Shown piece after piece: positions 15,287 to 23,333 of a stretch of 25,813 nt of DNA (its first letter is position 1; every line of letters starts with the position of its first letter). The DNA is taken from the IMG/VR virus record IMGVR_UViG_3300032516_000177, positions 1 through 25,813 of that record; one strand, 5' to 3'. Under the pieces are notes generated by a model. That model made no database searches. It was not told where the DNA came from and worked only from the letters and a program-made list of their open reading frames with translations. The translations under genes were made by a program, and so were the position numbers. The DNA comes from a virus.

Positions 15287-15288
15287 AA

Positions 15289-15780
15289 ATGGAACTAAAT
15301 TATCAGATTGATATTCAAATTGATGATACTGCTCTTGATGTGGAGTGGTTAGATCAAGCCAATCTTGCTATGAGGTATGGCAGGCACTGGGCACGATGTA
15401 AAAAATTGTTTACTGAGGCTGAGGAAAAAATTAAAGTCATTAGGGCAGAGCTAATAGCACAGGCTAATGGAGACCCTGTTAAATATTGTAGTAAGGAAAA
15501 ACCCAACGCGGCTGACATCGAAGCATTTTACAGGAACTCTAAACGACATAAAGAGGCTAAAGAAGAATGGATTCAAGCACAATATAACTTGGATATGGCT
15601 GAGGTGGCTAAAAATGAAATTAGCTATACAAGAAAGAACGCATTAGAAAATTTAGTAAGACTTCATGCACAACAATATTTTGCTGGTCCGAAAGTACCAA
15701 GAGACTTGAATTGGGAACGAAAAGAAAAGCAAAAGAAAGTAGATGGAGGTATTGCTACACACCTTAAAAGATCAAAATAA
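15289..15780 (+). CDS. Helical protein, possible recombination mediator (UvsY-like role)
   Basis: A 163-aa, mostly alpha-helical, charged protein. Patterns such as RYGRHWARCKKLFTEAEEKIKVIRAEL, AYRNSKRHKEAKEEW-like heptads (124-region EAFYRNSKRHKEAKEEW), and LENLVRLHAQQYFAGPKVPRDLNW resemble a group of phage proteins that I recall near SSB and RecA/UvsX genes. Here too it precedes an SSB-like gene and RecA. A role in loading recombinase onto ssDNA is plausible, but the call rests on neighbourhood and general pattern, not on a diagnostic motif. Its stop overlaps the next small gene (TAATG). Confidence 0.45.
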   Translation: MELNYQIDIQIDDTALDVEWLDQANLAMRYGRHWARCKKLFTEAEEKIKVIRAELIAQANGDPVKYCSKEKPNAADIEAFYRNSKRHKEAKEEWIQAQYNLDMAEVAKNEISYTRKNALENLVRLHAQQYFAGPKVPRDLNWERKEKQKKVDGGIATHLKRSK

Positions 15781-15950
15781 TGTGGATAGATTTACTTTGT
15801 ATAGGAATTGTCTTCCTTTTACTCATGTATATTGGAAGTAGATTGCAAATGAAAGCATGGTTAAAAGAACTTGACTTACATTTGGGTAAGAAGTTTGTTG
15901 ATTATATTAATTCTAAAAAAGAGAAAAATGGTACAGAAGAGAAAAAGTAA
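15780..15950 (+). CDS. Small single-span membrane protein (56 aa)
   Basis: The ATG at 15780 overlaps the preceding stop and the frame ends with TAA at 15948-15950, 23 bp into the SSB-like gene. The N-terminus has a hydrophobic segment (LLCIGIVFLLLMYIG, residues 5-19), followed by a basic, charged tail ending NGTEEKK. It is a membrane-anchored peptide of unknown function. The fit into a gap of about 150 bp between two well-supported genes, with overlaps at both ends, supports it. Confidence 0.6.
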   Translation: MWIDLLCIGIVFLLLMYIGSRLQMKAWLKELDLHLGKKFVDYINSKKEKNGTEEKK

Positions 15951-16995
15951 TTTTAGTTTCAAAGGCAAAGTCGCTGACAATGCTAAGAGTCAAAAAAGAG
16001 CCTCTTCATCCTATGGGTATTTATCCCTTCCAAAAGGAGTAAATATATTTAGCCCAGAAATGAAAGGGAGTGTTTATTTTGATATTATACCCTATGTGGT
16101 ATCAGATTCAAAACATCCTGATAAAAATGTTGATAAAGGAACGGCTCTTGTAGGAGATCCTTGGTGGAAACGACCTTTTAAAATACATCGTAATGTCGGG
16201 GCATCCAATGATGTGGTAGTTTGTTTAACAAGTATTGGTAAAAGGTGTCCTATATGTGAATATAAGGCAAAGAGAGCAAAAGAAGGAGCAGAGAGGGAGG
16301 AACTTGATACAATGAAAGCATCATCAAGATCCTTGTATTTACTAAGACCTAAGAAAAGTAAAAAGTTTGAAGATGATTATCACATCTTTGATATCTCAAC
16401 GTATAACTTTCAAGACCTTCTAACTCAAGAATTAGAAGAGAATGAGGAGCATGAGATTTTCCCATCTCTTGATGAAGGGGAAACTTTAAAGGTAAGATTT
16501 GAAGAAAAAACAATAGCAGGAGGTCAACCTTTTCCTGTTGCAGAAAGAATTGATTTCGTGGAAAGAGAAGAACAATATAGTTGGGATGATTTGGAGGATA
16601 GTCCTAATCTTGATGAAATGCTTATTATTCTTTCCTATGATGAACTACGTGCTAAATTCTTTGAGGAGGAAGAGGAAGAAACTGGAGGTAAATTAAGGGA
16701 AGCTAAGGATGAGGAAGAAGAGGATGAGGATGAGGAAGAAAAACCTGCTCGTAAAAAGAAATCAATTAAGGATGAAACAGAAGAAGAGGATGAGGAAGAT
16801 GAGGATGAAAAACCTCCAATGAAAAGAAAACCAAAAAAGATAGTTGAAGAAGAGGAAGAAGAGGAAGAAAAACCAACTAAGAAAAATAAATGTCCTGAGG
16901 GATATAAATTTGGTGTAGATACTGAAAAGTATGATGAATGTGCCGATTGTGAAATCTGGGACGAATGTCTCGAAGCTAAAAGAAAGAAAAGATAA
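15928..16995 (+). CDS. Single-stranded DNA-binding protein (T4 gp32-like) with acidic tail
   Basis: A 355-aa protein. Residues 30-230 look like a gp32-type OB-fold core with a zinc motif: KIHRNV (H87) and C107-PI-C110 (RCPICEYKA). From about 235 to 318 it is an acidic tail (runs of E and D) broken by basic KKK and KRK patches, as expected for recruiting partner proteins. The end (C322, C338, C341, C347; DECADCEIWDEC) is a second cysteine cluster that may bind metal. The ATG at 15928 is preferred; an upstream TTG at 15871 would lie inside the small membrane-protein gene. Located just before RecA, as gp32-like genes often are. Confidence 0.75.
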   Translation: MVQKRKSNFSFKGKVADNAKSQKRASSSYGYLSLPKGVNIFSPEMKGSVYFDIIPYVVSDSKHPDKNVDKGTALVGDPWWKRPFKIHRNVGASNDVVVCLTSIGKRCPICEYKAKRAKEGAEREELDTMKASSRSLYLLRPKKSKKFEDDYHIFDISTYNFQDLLTQELEENEEHEIFPSLDEGETLKVRFEEKTIAGGQPFPVAERIDFVEREEQYSWDDLEDSPNLDEMLIILSYDELRAKFFEEEEEETGGKLREAKDEEEEDEDEEEKPARKKKSIKDETEEEDEEDEDEKPPMKRKPKKIVEEEEEEEEKPTKKNKCPEGYKFGVDTEKYDECADCEIWDECLEAKRKKR

Positions 16996-18053
16996 TGGAA
17001 AGAACAAAGAAACCAACTTCCCTGAATGATCAGATAAAAAGGAAGGTAGCCAACAGTGGAAAAGATAACATTAAAGAACTGGATGGGAAGTTCTTCGGAA
17101 ACAACATATCAACTGGTTCAACGCTCCTTGACTTGGCGATTAGTGGAGGGAGAGTCAGGGGAGGTGGTTTGCCTTGTGGGATCCTTGTTGAAATATTCGG
17201 ACCAAGTGGAAGTGGGAAAACCGTATTCCTATCTGAAATCGCAGGGGACATTCAAAGAAAAGGTGGGGACTTAATGTTTTATGATCCTGAGGCCAGATTA
17301 AATAAACCCTTTGCTAAAATGTTTGGATTAGATATTACGGATGATAACTATTCACGTCCCAATACTATTCCTCAGGTATTTAGGGCAGTTAGAAAATGGG
17401 AACCAGAAGGAGGGAAGAATACAATTCATGGCATTATGGCTGATTCCCTTGCTGCCCTTTCTACTGATCAGGAAATGGAAAAGGAGGAGGGAGATAAAAT
17501 GGGTATGAGGAGACCCAAAGAATTTAGTGAAGAATTAAGAAGGACTTGTCGTATATTACCTGAGAAAAATTACCTTATGGTTTGTAGTAATCAAGTCCGT
17601 GAAAATATTGATGCAGGCAAGTGGGGGCAAAAGTATTCCTCTCCAGGGGGTTTAGCCATAGGCTTTTATGCAAGTCTAAGATTAATGACTAAAATTACCA
17701 GAAGGATTAAAAAAGAAAAAATATTTCATGGTAAGACAGTTAGTAGAATTATTGGAGTGGACATAGAAGTTGAAGTATTTAAAAATTCTATATGGAAACC
17801 TTTTCGTACTGCACCTGTAACTATAATCTTTGACTATGGAGTTGATGATATTAGACAAAATCTTCAGTTTATAAAAGACTACTCAAAAGGATCTGTCTAC
17901 ACTATTAATGAAGAATCCTTGGATAAGAGTATGGAAATATCCATTAAAAAAATTGAGGAGGATGATCGTGAAGAAGAATTAAAACAAGAAGTTATATTAC
18001 TTTGGAATAAAATTGAAAGGGAGTTTGATAGTCACCGTAAATCAAAAAGATGA
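16995..18053 (+). CDS. recA: RecA/UvsX-like recombinase
   Basis: A 352-aa strand-exchange ATPase. STGSTLLDLAISGG (39-52) and Walker A GPSGSGKT (69-76) are followed by LMFYDPEAR, IMADSLAAL (Walker B) and YLMVCSNQVRENID (L1 and Q-containing switch region). The C-terminus is a charged helical domain. It would form filaments for recombination and repair during replication. The start MERTKK overlaps the SSB stop by one base and carries the M-x-R-T-K motif. The next gene overlaps by 4 bp. Confidence 0.87.
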   Translation: MERTKKPTSLNDQIKRKVANSGKDNIKELDGKFFGNNISTGSTLLDLAISGGRVRGGGLPCGILVEIFGPSGSGKTVFLSEIAGDIQRKGGDLMFYDPEARLNKPFAKMFGLDITDDNYSRPNTIPQVFRAVRKWEPEGGKNTIHGIMADSLAALSTDQEMEKEEGDKMGMRRPKEFSEELRRTCRILPEKNYLMVCSNQVRENIDAGKWGQKYSSPGGLAIGFYASLRLMTKITRRIKKEKIFHGKTVSRIIGVDIEVEVFKNSIWKPFRTAPVTIIFDYGVDDIRQNLQFIKDYSKGSVYTINEESLDKSMEISIKKIEEDDREEELKQEVILLWNKIEREFDSHRKSKR

Positions 18054-19330
18054 TAGTTAGTTTAATTATACCACCTAGTCCTTTCCTTGGGGATCAGAAA
18101 AGAAATACTCCATTAGGAATATTATATATTGCTTCATGGTTAGAACAACATGGGCATAGGGTATTTGTCACAGACTTAAGGAATGTAGACAAAGAGTATT
18201 GGAATTATAAAATTCACTATGGAGAAATATATGGGATAACTGCAACGACACCAGAATATCCTTATGCAGTAGACATAGCCAAAGAAATTAAGTTTTTGAA
18301 TTCTGATAGTATTATTATCTTGGGGGGAGTACATTGTACAGCAACTCCATCTACCATAGATCCTATCTTTGATAAAGTGATAAGAGGAGAAGGGGAAATG
18401 GCTATTCTAGAACTCATATATGATTTAAAGAATGGAAAGGATAGAAGATTTTATACCTGTCCCACTCAAATAGATCGAATAGAAGATATAAATACAATTC
18501 CATTTCCTGCTAGGCATCTACTTCCTGAACCTTCCATTATTAGTTGTACTTCTACCATTATGGGGGAAAGAGCAACCTCCATAATAGGAAGCAGGGGATG
18601 TCCATATAATTGTGCATTTTGTTCTTCTAAGGTAATGTGGGAAAGAAAAGTTAGGTTTAGAAGTCCAGATAATATTATATCTGAAATTAAATATTTAATT
18701 GAAAGATATAATGTAAAACATTTTCGTTTTCAAGATGATACTATGACATTAAAAAGATCATGGATAACGGAACTTTGTGAAAAAATAAAACCTTTAAATG
18801 TTACTTGGAGATGTACCACCAGAGTAGATCAATCAGAACCTGATATTTTACAAATAATGAAAGATGCTGGTTGTTATGAGATAGCATACGGTATTGAAAC
18901 TCTTGAAGATAAGATATTAAAAATGACAAATAAAGACATTACAACAGAACAAATGATACAAGCAATTAAAAATGCTCATTCTGTTGGTCTTAAAACTAGA
19001 TTGTTTTTTATGATTGGTTTACCTGGACAAGATATTAATATTGCAGATAATATAATTAAGTTTATTGAAGAAACTAAACCTTCCGCAGTTGATCTCTCTA
19101 CCTTTGTTCCAATGCCTGGTTCTGATATCTACAATAATCCAAGTAAATATGGGATTGAAATAATGGAACAAGATTGGAGTAAATATACAATGTCAAAAGG
19201 ATTGTATGGAAATGAACTTGAGCATCCCTTTATCTTTAAACATGACATACTTACAGATGATGAATTAAGAATGTTAAGAAGGAAAATATTAGAATATTTT
19301 AATGGTCATAATTTAATACACAATAGATAA
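18050..19330 (+). CDS. B12-binding-domain radical SAM protein
   Basis: A 426-aa protein with the layout of cobalamin-dependent radical SAM enzymes. Residues 1-130 form the B12-binding-like Rossmann domain (NTPLGILYIASWLEQHGHRV, IIILGGVHCTATP, VIRGEGE). The radical SAM core has C184-x3-C188-x2-C191 (RGCPYNCAFC), FRFQDDTM, YEIAYGIET and MIGLPGQD. Characterised relatives methylate or rearrange unactivated carbons. The substrate is unknown. It lies between RecA and RuvC and is translationally tied to them (4-bp overlap upstream and no gap downstream), an unexpected place for a metabolic enzyme. Confidence 0.83.
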   Translation: MIVSLIIPPSPFLGDQKRNTPLGILYIASWLEQHGHRVFVTDLRNVDKEYWNYKIHYGEIYGITATTPEYPYAVDIAKEIKFLNSDSIIILGGVHCTATPSTIDPIFDKVIRGEGEMAILELIYDLKNGKDRRFYTCPTQIDRIEDINTIPFPARHLLPEPSIISCTSTIMGERATSIIGSRGCPYNCAFCSSKVMWERKVRFRSPDNIISEIKYLIERYNVKHFRFQDDTMTLKRSWITELCEKIKPLNVTWRCTTRVDQSEPDILQIMKDAGCYEIAYGIETLEDKILKMTNKDITTEQMIQAIKNAHSVGLKTRLFFMIGLPGQDINIADNIIKFIEETKPSAVDLSTFVPMPGSDIYNNPSKYGIEIMEQDWSKYTMSKGLYGNELEHPFIFKHDILTDDELRMLRRKILEYFNGHNLIHNR

Positions 19331-19801
19331 ATGGAACGCACAAGAAGAAAAGTACCTAATTTACGAATACTTGCATTAGATCCTGCAACACATTGTGGGT
19401 ATGCAATAAGTCGAGATTTATATGGTGTGTGGGATTTAACACCTAAACGTGATGAAAGTATTGGTATGAGATTAATTCGTCTACGTTCTAAGCTAAATGA
19501 AATACTTACCACTGAACATATAAATTTGGTTGTATTTGAACGGTCGGGTGGTCAACATGTCAACGCTGTTATTGTCCAATCTGAAATACAGGGACAAATT
19601 AAAGTTATTTGTGAAGACCATAAAATTGAATATAGGGCATATTCTAGTCAAGAAATTAAGAAGTTTGCTACAGGAAAAGGAAATTGTGGTAAACCATTAA
19701 TGATACAATGTGCTCGGGAGAAGTTAGGTTATCCTGGTAAAAATGATAATGAGGCAGATGCCTTATGGTTGTTAGAACTTGCAAAACACGATTACAAATG
19801 A
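19331..19801 (+). CDS. ruvC: RuvC-like Holliday junction resolvase
   Basis: A 156-aa RNase H-fold nuclease. The acidic residues are D17 in ILALDPATHCGYA, E70 in VVFERSGG, and D139 with D143 in GKNDNEADALWLLELA. The length is close to bacterial RuvC (about 170 aa). It would cut four-way junctions made during recombination-dependent replication, or debranch DNA before packaging. The protein begins MERTRR, the Arg variant of the shared N-terminal motif. Its ATG follows the radical SAM stop with no gap, and it overlaps the SbcC-like gene by 4 bp. Confidence 0.85.
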   Translation: MERTRRKVPNLRILALDPATHCGYAISRDLYGVWDLTPKRDESIGMRLIRLRSKLNEILTTEHINLVVFERSGGQHVNAVIVQSEIQGQIKVICEDHKIEYRAYSSQEIKKFATGKGNCGKPLMIQCAREKLGYPGKNDNEADALWLLELAKHDYK

Positions 19802-20844
19802 TAGAATCTTTACATATAACTAATTTTCAAAGTCATGCAGACACAAACATGGAATTCCACTCTGGAGTCAATATTATTGTGGGAAGCACAGATTCAGGTA
19901 AATCGGCAATCATTAGGGCTATCCATTGGATTTCCAGAAATAGACCTTCTGGTAATGCAATACGATCCTGGTGGGAAGGAGAAACCTCAGTTACTATTAA
20001 AACAGAAGAGAATGCAGTTTCTCGGATTAAAGGTAAGACGGATCTTTATAAACTTACAGGGAGGGAAAGAAGTCTCAAATTTAAGGCTTTTGGTAGTAAT
20101 GTACCAGAAGAGATTACTGAGGTACTCAATCTCAACGAAGTCAACATACAATATCAATTAGATAGTCCTTTCTTATTAAGTGAAACTCCTGGTAAGGTAG
20201 CAGAGCATTTTAACAAGGTTGCTAAACTTGACAAGATAGATATCTCTACAAGTAACATCAATAGTGCCATACGAAAATTAACTTCTGATATTGATTATCA
20301 AGAAGGGCAGGTAGAAACTTTAAAAGAAGAATTAGATAAGTTTATTCACCTTGAGAAGTTTGAAATTGATGTAGAGGTGTTAGAAGAGACAAATAAAAGA
20401 TGGTTATCAAAAATACTCAATAAAAATAGTTTAGATAAACTAATAAGAAACATCAAACATATTGATATATTAATTGATAATTCTAAACCTTTACTTGATT
20501 TTGAAAAACCCTTACACAATATCTTTGAATGGAGAGACCAAAAAGAAGTAAAAGAAAACTCACGTAAAAATTTAGATAATATATTAGACCAAATTGAATA
20601 TGTTAAATCAAAAATAGAAACCCAACAAGACATTCTTAGTATAGAAAAACTTGTAAATAATTTATTGGGATTATATGAGGAGTTAAATACATTAAAATCC
20701 GATAAAATGCTGTTAAATAAGGCACTTTCTTATATAAATAGTACAATTACAAAGTTAAGTATAGCAAACTCCTTAGAAGCTAAATTTCAAACTGAATTAG
20801 ACAAAGTAAAAATATGCCCCTTTTGTGGTAACAAAATAAAGTAA
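19798..20844 (+). CDS. SbcC/Rad50-like ATPase, N-terminal half ending at the zinc hook
   Basis: A 348-aa protein with Walker A GSTDSGKS (29-36) in the usual N-terminal lobe, followed by a lobe ending near 135 and about 190 residues of coiled coil. It ends CPFCGNKIK (C340 and C343), the CxxC zinc hook that normally lies mid-protein at the tip of the coil. Walker B and the signature motif are missing and occur in a separate protein at 22716. So the Rad50-like ATPase is made as two chains. The ATG at 19798 (overlap with ruvC) is preferred over an upstream GTG. It works with the SbcD-like nuclease encoded next. Confidence 0.8.
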   Translation: MIESLHITNFQSHADTNMEFHSGVNIIVGSTDSGKSAIIRAIHWISRNRPSGNAIRSWWEGETSVTIKTEENAVSRIKGKTDLYKLTGRERSLKFKAFGSNVPEEITEVLNLNEVNIQYQLDSPFLLSETPGKVAEHFNKVAKLDKIDISTSNINSAIRKLTSDIDYQEGQVETLKEELDKFIHLEKFEIDVEVLEETNKRWLSKILNKNSLDKLIRNIKHIDILIDNSKPLLDFEKPLHNIFEWRDQKEVKENSRKNLDNILDQIEYVKSKIETQQDILSIEKLVNNLLGLYEELNTLKSDKMLLNKALSYINSTITKLSIANSLEAKFQTELDKVKICPFCGNKIK

Positions 20845-21719
20845 TGGAAAGAACAAAAATAAATAAGAAGCCTGATGCCATTCTTACAAGTGATTGGCAT
20901 TTAAGAGAAGATACCCCAATTTGTTTTATAGGTGATTTTCAAAAGGAACAATGGGATACGGTAATGTTTATAAAAAGACTACAAGAAAAATATGATTGTC
21001 CTATAATTCATGCTGGAGATATGTTTCATCATTGGAAACCATCTCCTTGGTTATTAACTATGACAATAATTTATCTACCTGAAAAATTCTATACCATTTA
21101 TGGACAACATGATTTACCTCAACATAATTTAAATTTAATTGAAAAATGTGGAGTTCATAATTTAGATATTTCCCAAAAATTAACAGTTTGTAATGGTGTT
21201 CATTATGGACAAACACCTTGGTCTGGATTATTTGCTCATTCTACTTTACCTTTATCTATTTTAGTTTGGCATCATCTTACATATTTATCTAAACCATTTC
21301 CAGGGGCAGAAGGAGGAATGGCTGAGGGAATACTTAGAAAATATCCAGAATTTAAATTGATTGTGACTGGAGATAATCATCAAAGTTTTACAACGGAGTA
21401 TAAAGGAAGAAGGTTAGTTAATCCTGGAAACATTACAAGACAGACGGCAGATCAGATAAATTTTAAACCAAGAGTGGCTTTATGGTATGCAGAAGATAAT
21501 TCAATTACATGGATTCCTTTACCTATGCAAGAAGGGGTTATTAGCAGGGAGTATTTAGATATTAAAGAGCAAAGAGATAAAAGGATAGATGCCTTTGTAA
21601 GCAAACTAAATGGAGAATATATGACAGAATTATCTTTTGAACAAAACTTGGAAAACTTCTTTGCCACAAATAATATAAGAGATAATATTAAACAAATCAT
21701 TTATAAATCACTTGAATAA
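20844..21719 (+). CDS. SbcD/Mre11-like metallophosphoesterase nuclease
   Basis: A 291-aa calcineurin-fold phosphoesterase. Metal-binding motifs in order: SDWH (16-19), HAGDMFH (56-62), GQHD (87-90, replacing GNHD), VWHHLTY and VTGDNHQSF (in place of GHxH). Paired with the Rad50-like ATPase it would process DNA ends, as T4 gp46/gp47 do. It begins MERTKINKK, the shared N-terminal motif. It lies between the two halves of the ATPase gene and overlaps each neighbour by one base. Confidence 0.83.
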   Translation: MERTKINKKPDAILTSDWHLREDTPICFIGDFQKEQWDTVMFIKRLQEKYDCPIIHAGDMFHHWKPSPWLLTMTIIYLPEKFYTIYGQHDLPQHNLNLIEKCGVHNLDISQKLTVCNGVHYGQTPWSGLFAHSTLPLSILVWHHLTYLSKPFPGAEGGMAEGILRKYPEFKLIVTGDNHQSFTTEYKGRRLVNPGNITRQTADQINFKPRVALWYAEDNSITWIPLPMQEGVISREYLDIKEQRDKRIDAFVSKLNGEYMTELSFEQNLENFFATNNIRDNIKQIIYKSLE

Positions 21720-21949
21720 TGGAACTTAGAAGAACAAAAATGCCAAGAAAACATCCAATTAGAATACAATTGGAATTCTGTGTCATTGCTTGGAACTCTT
21801 GTCTCAGAGAAGTTGTTTCAACAATGGACCTTATTATTCTATTAAGAAATGCTCACCCGTTATTACGGTCTGATTATGCTTATGAATTAAGAGATGCTGG
21901 TTTTATTACTCCTGAACAAACAAAAGAATTTATAAAACGTGTAGCATGA
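21719..21949 (+). CDS. Small hypothetical protein (76 aa)
   Basis: A 76-aa basic protein, starting MELRRTKMPRKH, with the R-T-K motif shifted by two residues. The C-terminus (LRDAGFITPEQTKEFIKRVA) looks like a small helical domain. It overlaps SbcD by 1 bp and the next gene by 4 bp. No family recognised. Its place inside the split SbcC/SbcD operon suggests a link to DNA-end processing. Confidence 0.55.
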   Translation: MELRRTKMPRKHPIRIQLEFCVIAWNSCLREVVSTMDLIILLRNAHPLLRSDYAYELRDAGFITPEQTKEFIKRVA

Positions 21950-22128
21950 AACCACTTGAATTGTTACAACAAGAATTAGATAGTCTTCTTCGTACCAGAC
22001 AGAAATCATCTGATGCTCTTCTTGAGGGGAAAATAAATATAGAATTACATGAACAACATATTCGTAATCTTACTCCTATGATAGAGGAGTATCAATATGT
22101 AATAAGAGTAATAACCAGATATGCATAA
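21946..22128 (+). CDS. Small coiled-coil protein (60 aa)
   Basis: A 60-aa, nearly all helical protein with heptad-like spacing (LELLQQELDSLLRTRQKSSDALLEGKINIELHEQHIRNL region). It overlaps the previous gene by 4 bp and ends 2 bp before the next. Unknown function; it could be a piece of the returning coil of the split Rad50-like protein or a separate adaptor. Confidence 0.55.
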   Translation: MKPLELLQQELDSLLRTRQKSSDALLEGKINIELHEQHIRNLTPMIEEYQYVIRVITRYA

Positions 22129-22130
22129 TC

Positions 22131-22364
22131 ATGACAGAAAAAGAATTGTTGGATTTAAAAGAAAAAGTTGATGAAGCAAAACAAACTGTCAGTGAACTCA
22201 CAGGACAGAAAAATGCTTTGTTGAATCAACTAAAGGATGATTGGGGGTGTAAAACCCTAAAAGAAGCTAAAGAAAAACTTGAAGAGATGGAAAGTCAAGT
22301 TACAATTCTTGAGAAGAAGATTGAAAGAGGTGTAAAAGAATTGGAGGAAAAGTATAATGTCTAA
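22131..22364 (+). CDS. Small coiled-coil protein (77 aa)
   Basis: A 77-aa protein that is almost entirely coiled coil: LLDLKEKVDEAKQTVSEL, then after a central WGCKT turn, EAKEKLEEMESQVTILEKKI. The turn suggests an antiparallel hairpin. It overlaps the next gene by 8 bp. Located between the two halves of the Rad50-like ATPase. Its function is unknown. Confidence 0.6.
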   Translation: MTEKELLDLKEKVDEAKQTVSELTGQKNALLNQLKDDWGCKTLKEAKEKLEEMESQVTILEKKIERGVKELEEKYNV

Positions 22365-22548
22365 GAAGATAAAAGCAGTTGTTATCATAACACAATTGGA
22401 TTGTGAAATTATTGCAAAAGTACATCTTAAAGAGATAGTTTTTCATATTAAATCAAATTTAACAACAAAGGAACAACAATTGATACATGATGCTTTTATG
22501 GAAAAGAAAGAACTTCAAATAACTATTAAAGATGAAAAAGGAAAGTAG
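22357..22548 (+). CDS. Small hypothetical protein (63 aa)
   Basis: A 63-aa protein with alternating beta-like and charged segments (AVVIITQLDCEIIAKVHLKEIVFHIKS, LQITIKDEKGK). It overlaps the gene before by 8 bp and the gene after by 17 bp. No family recognised. Confidence 0.5.
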   Translation: MSKKIKAVVIITQLDCEIIAKVHLKEIVFHIKSNLTTKEQQLIHDAFMEKKELQITIKDEKGK

Positions 22549-22744
22549 ATTTAAATTAGCACTAATTAGTATGTTGTCCAATCCTAATGTGGTACTTATA
22601 GATATGAATGTTGCAAATGATTTGGAAACTATTCCCCTCGACACATTTGCAGGATACCTTACTCGTACACCGAATGGAATTTCACATTATCAAATTACCA
22701 TATACAATCCTAAAAATGACGGACGTAAAAAGTCTAAGAAATAA
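22532..22744 (+). CDS. Small hypothetical protein (70 aa)
   Basis: A 70-aa protein, basic at both ends (MKKESRFK, NDGRKKSKK), with a hydrophobic beta-like middle (NPNVVLIDMNVANDLETIPLDTFAGYL). Its 3' end overlaps the C-terminal SbcC-like gene by 29 bp. No family recognised. Overlaps on both sides support coupled translation. Confidence 0.5.
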   Translation: MKKESRFKLALISMLSNPNVVLIDMNVANDLETIPLDTFAGYLTRTPNGISHYQITIYNPKNDGRKKSKK

Positions 22745-23333
22745 ATTAGAACAGCAAAAGGGACAAGCCCTTCAAATACAAACATCCCTGTCTGCTTTAC
22801 AAGAACAATTTAAAGAAAAGAAACGTTCTTTAATTCGTCATGAACGAGCCAGGGAGATTGTTCGTAAAGTTGGATTAAAAACTCAACAGCAATTACAGGT
22901 AAATATATCTGATATTACTTCTCTTGCTCTTGAAGCTGTATTTCCCAATCCTTATGAATTAAAAGTAAATTTTGTTCAACGAAGAAACAAAACAGAATGT
23001 GACTTAATATTTGTAAGAGATGGAAATGAGATTGATCCTATTACAGCAAGTGGTGTAGGGGCAATTGACGTAGCATCATTTGCCCTTAGAATAGCAAGTT
23101 GGAGTATGACTAAACCTCATTCAAGAAATACAATTATATTGGATGAACCGTTTAGATTTTTAAGTGAGAATTATCAAGAAAAAGCAAGTATAATGCTCAA
23201 GGAGATAAGTAAAAAATTAAATATTCAATTCATAATAGTCACTCATGAAGAAGTATTGACCAGTTATGCCGATAAGATTTTCAATGTATCAATAAGAAAA
23301 GGAAGGAGTAAAGTAAATGATAAAGAAAATTAA
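22716..23333 (+). CDS. SbcC/Rad50-like ATPase, C-terminal half
   Basis: A 205-aa protein that supplies the part absent from the product at 19798. Residues 1-60 are a short coiled coil. SGVGAIDVASFALRIA (112-127) matches the place of the ABC signature (usually LSGGE), Walker B is TIILDEPF (139-146), followed by the D-loop RFLS, and H177 in IVTHEE is the switch histidine. I chose the ATG at 22716 because residues translated upstream of it lie in another gene's frame. There is no second CxxC. The coil is much shorter than that of the N-terminal half (about 55 against 190 residues). Confidence 0.78.
   Translation: MTDVKSLRNKLEQQKGQALQIQTSLSALQEQFKEKKRSLIRHERAREIVRKVGLKTQQQLQVNISDITSLALEAVFPNPYELKVNFVQRRNKTECDLIFVRDGNEIDPITASGVGAIDVASFALRIASWSMTKPHSRNTIILDEPFRFLSENYQEKASIMLKEISKKLNIQFIIVTHEEVLTSYADKIFNVSIRKGRSKVNDKEN

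Noticed and set aside
15871-15927. TTG start extending the SSB-like protein by 19 residues
   Set aside because: That stretch codes for the small membrane protein in another frame, and the residues added (hydrophobic Leu/Ile) do not fit an SSB N-terminus.
22608-22715. Upstream ATG extending the C-terminal SbcC-like protein by 36 residues
   Set aside because: The region is the coding sequence of the 70-aa gene at 22532 and the extra residues do not look like coiled coil.
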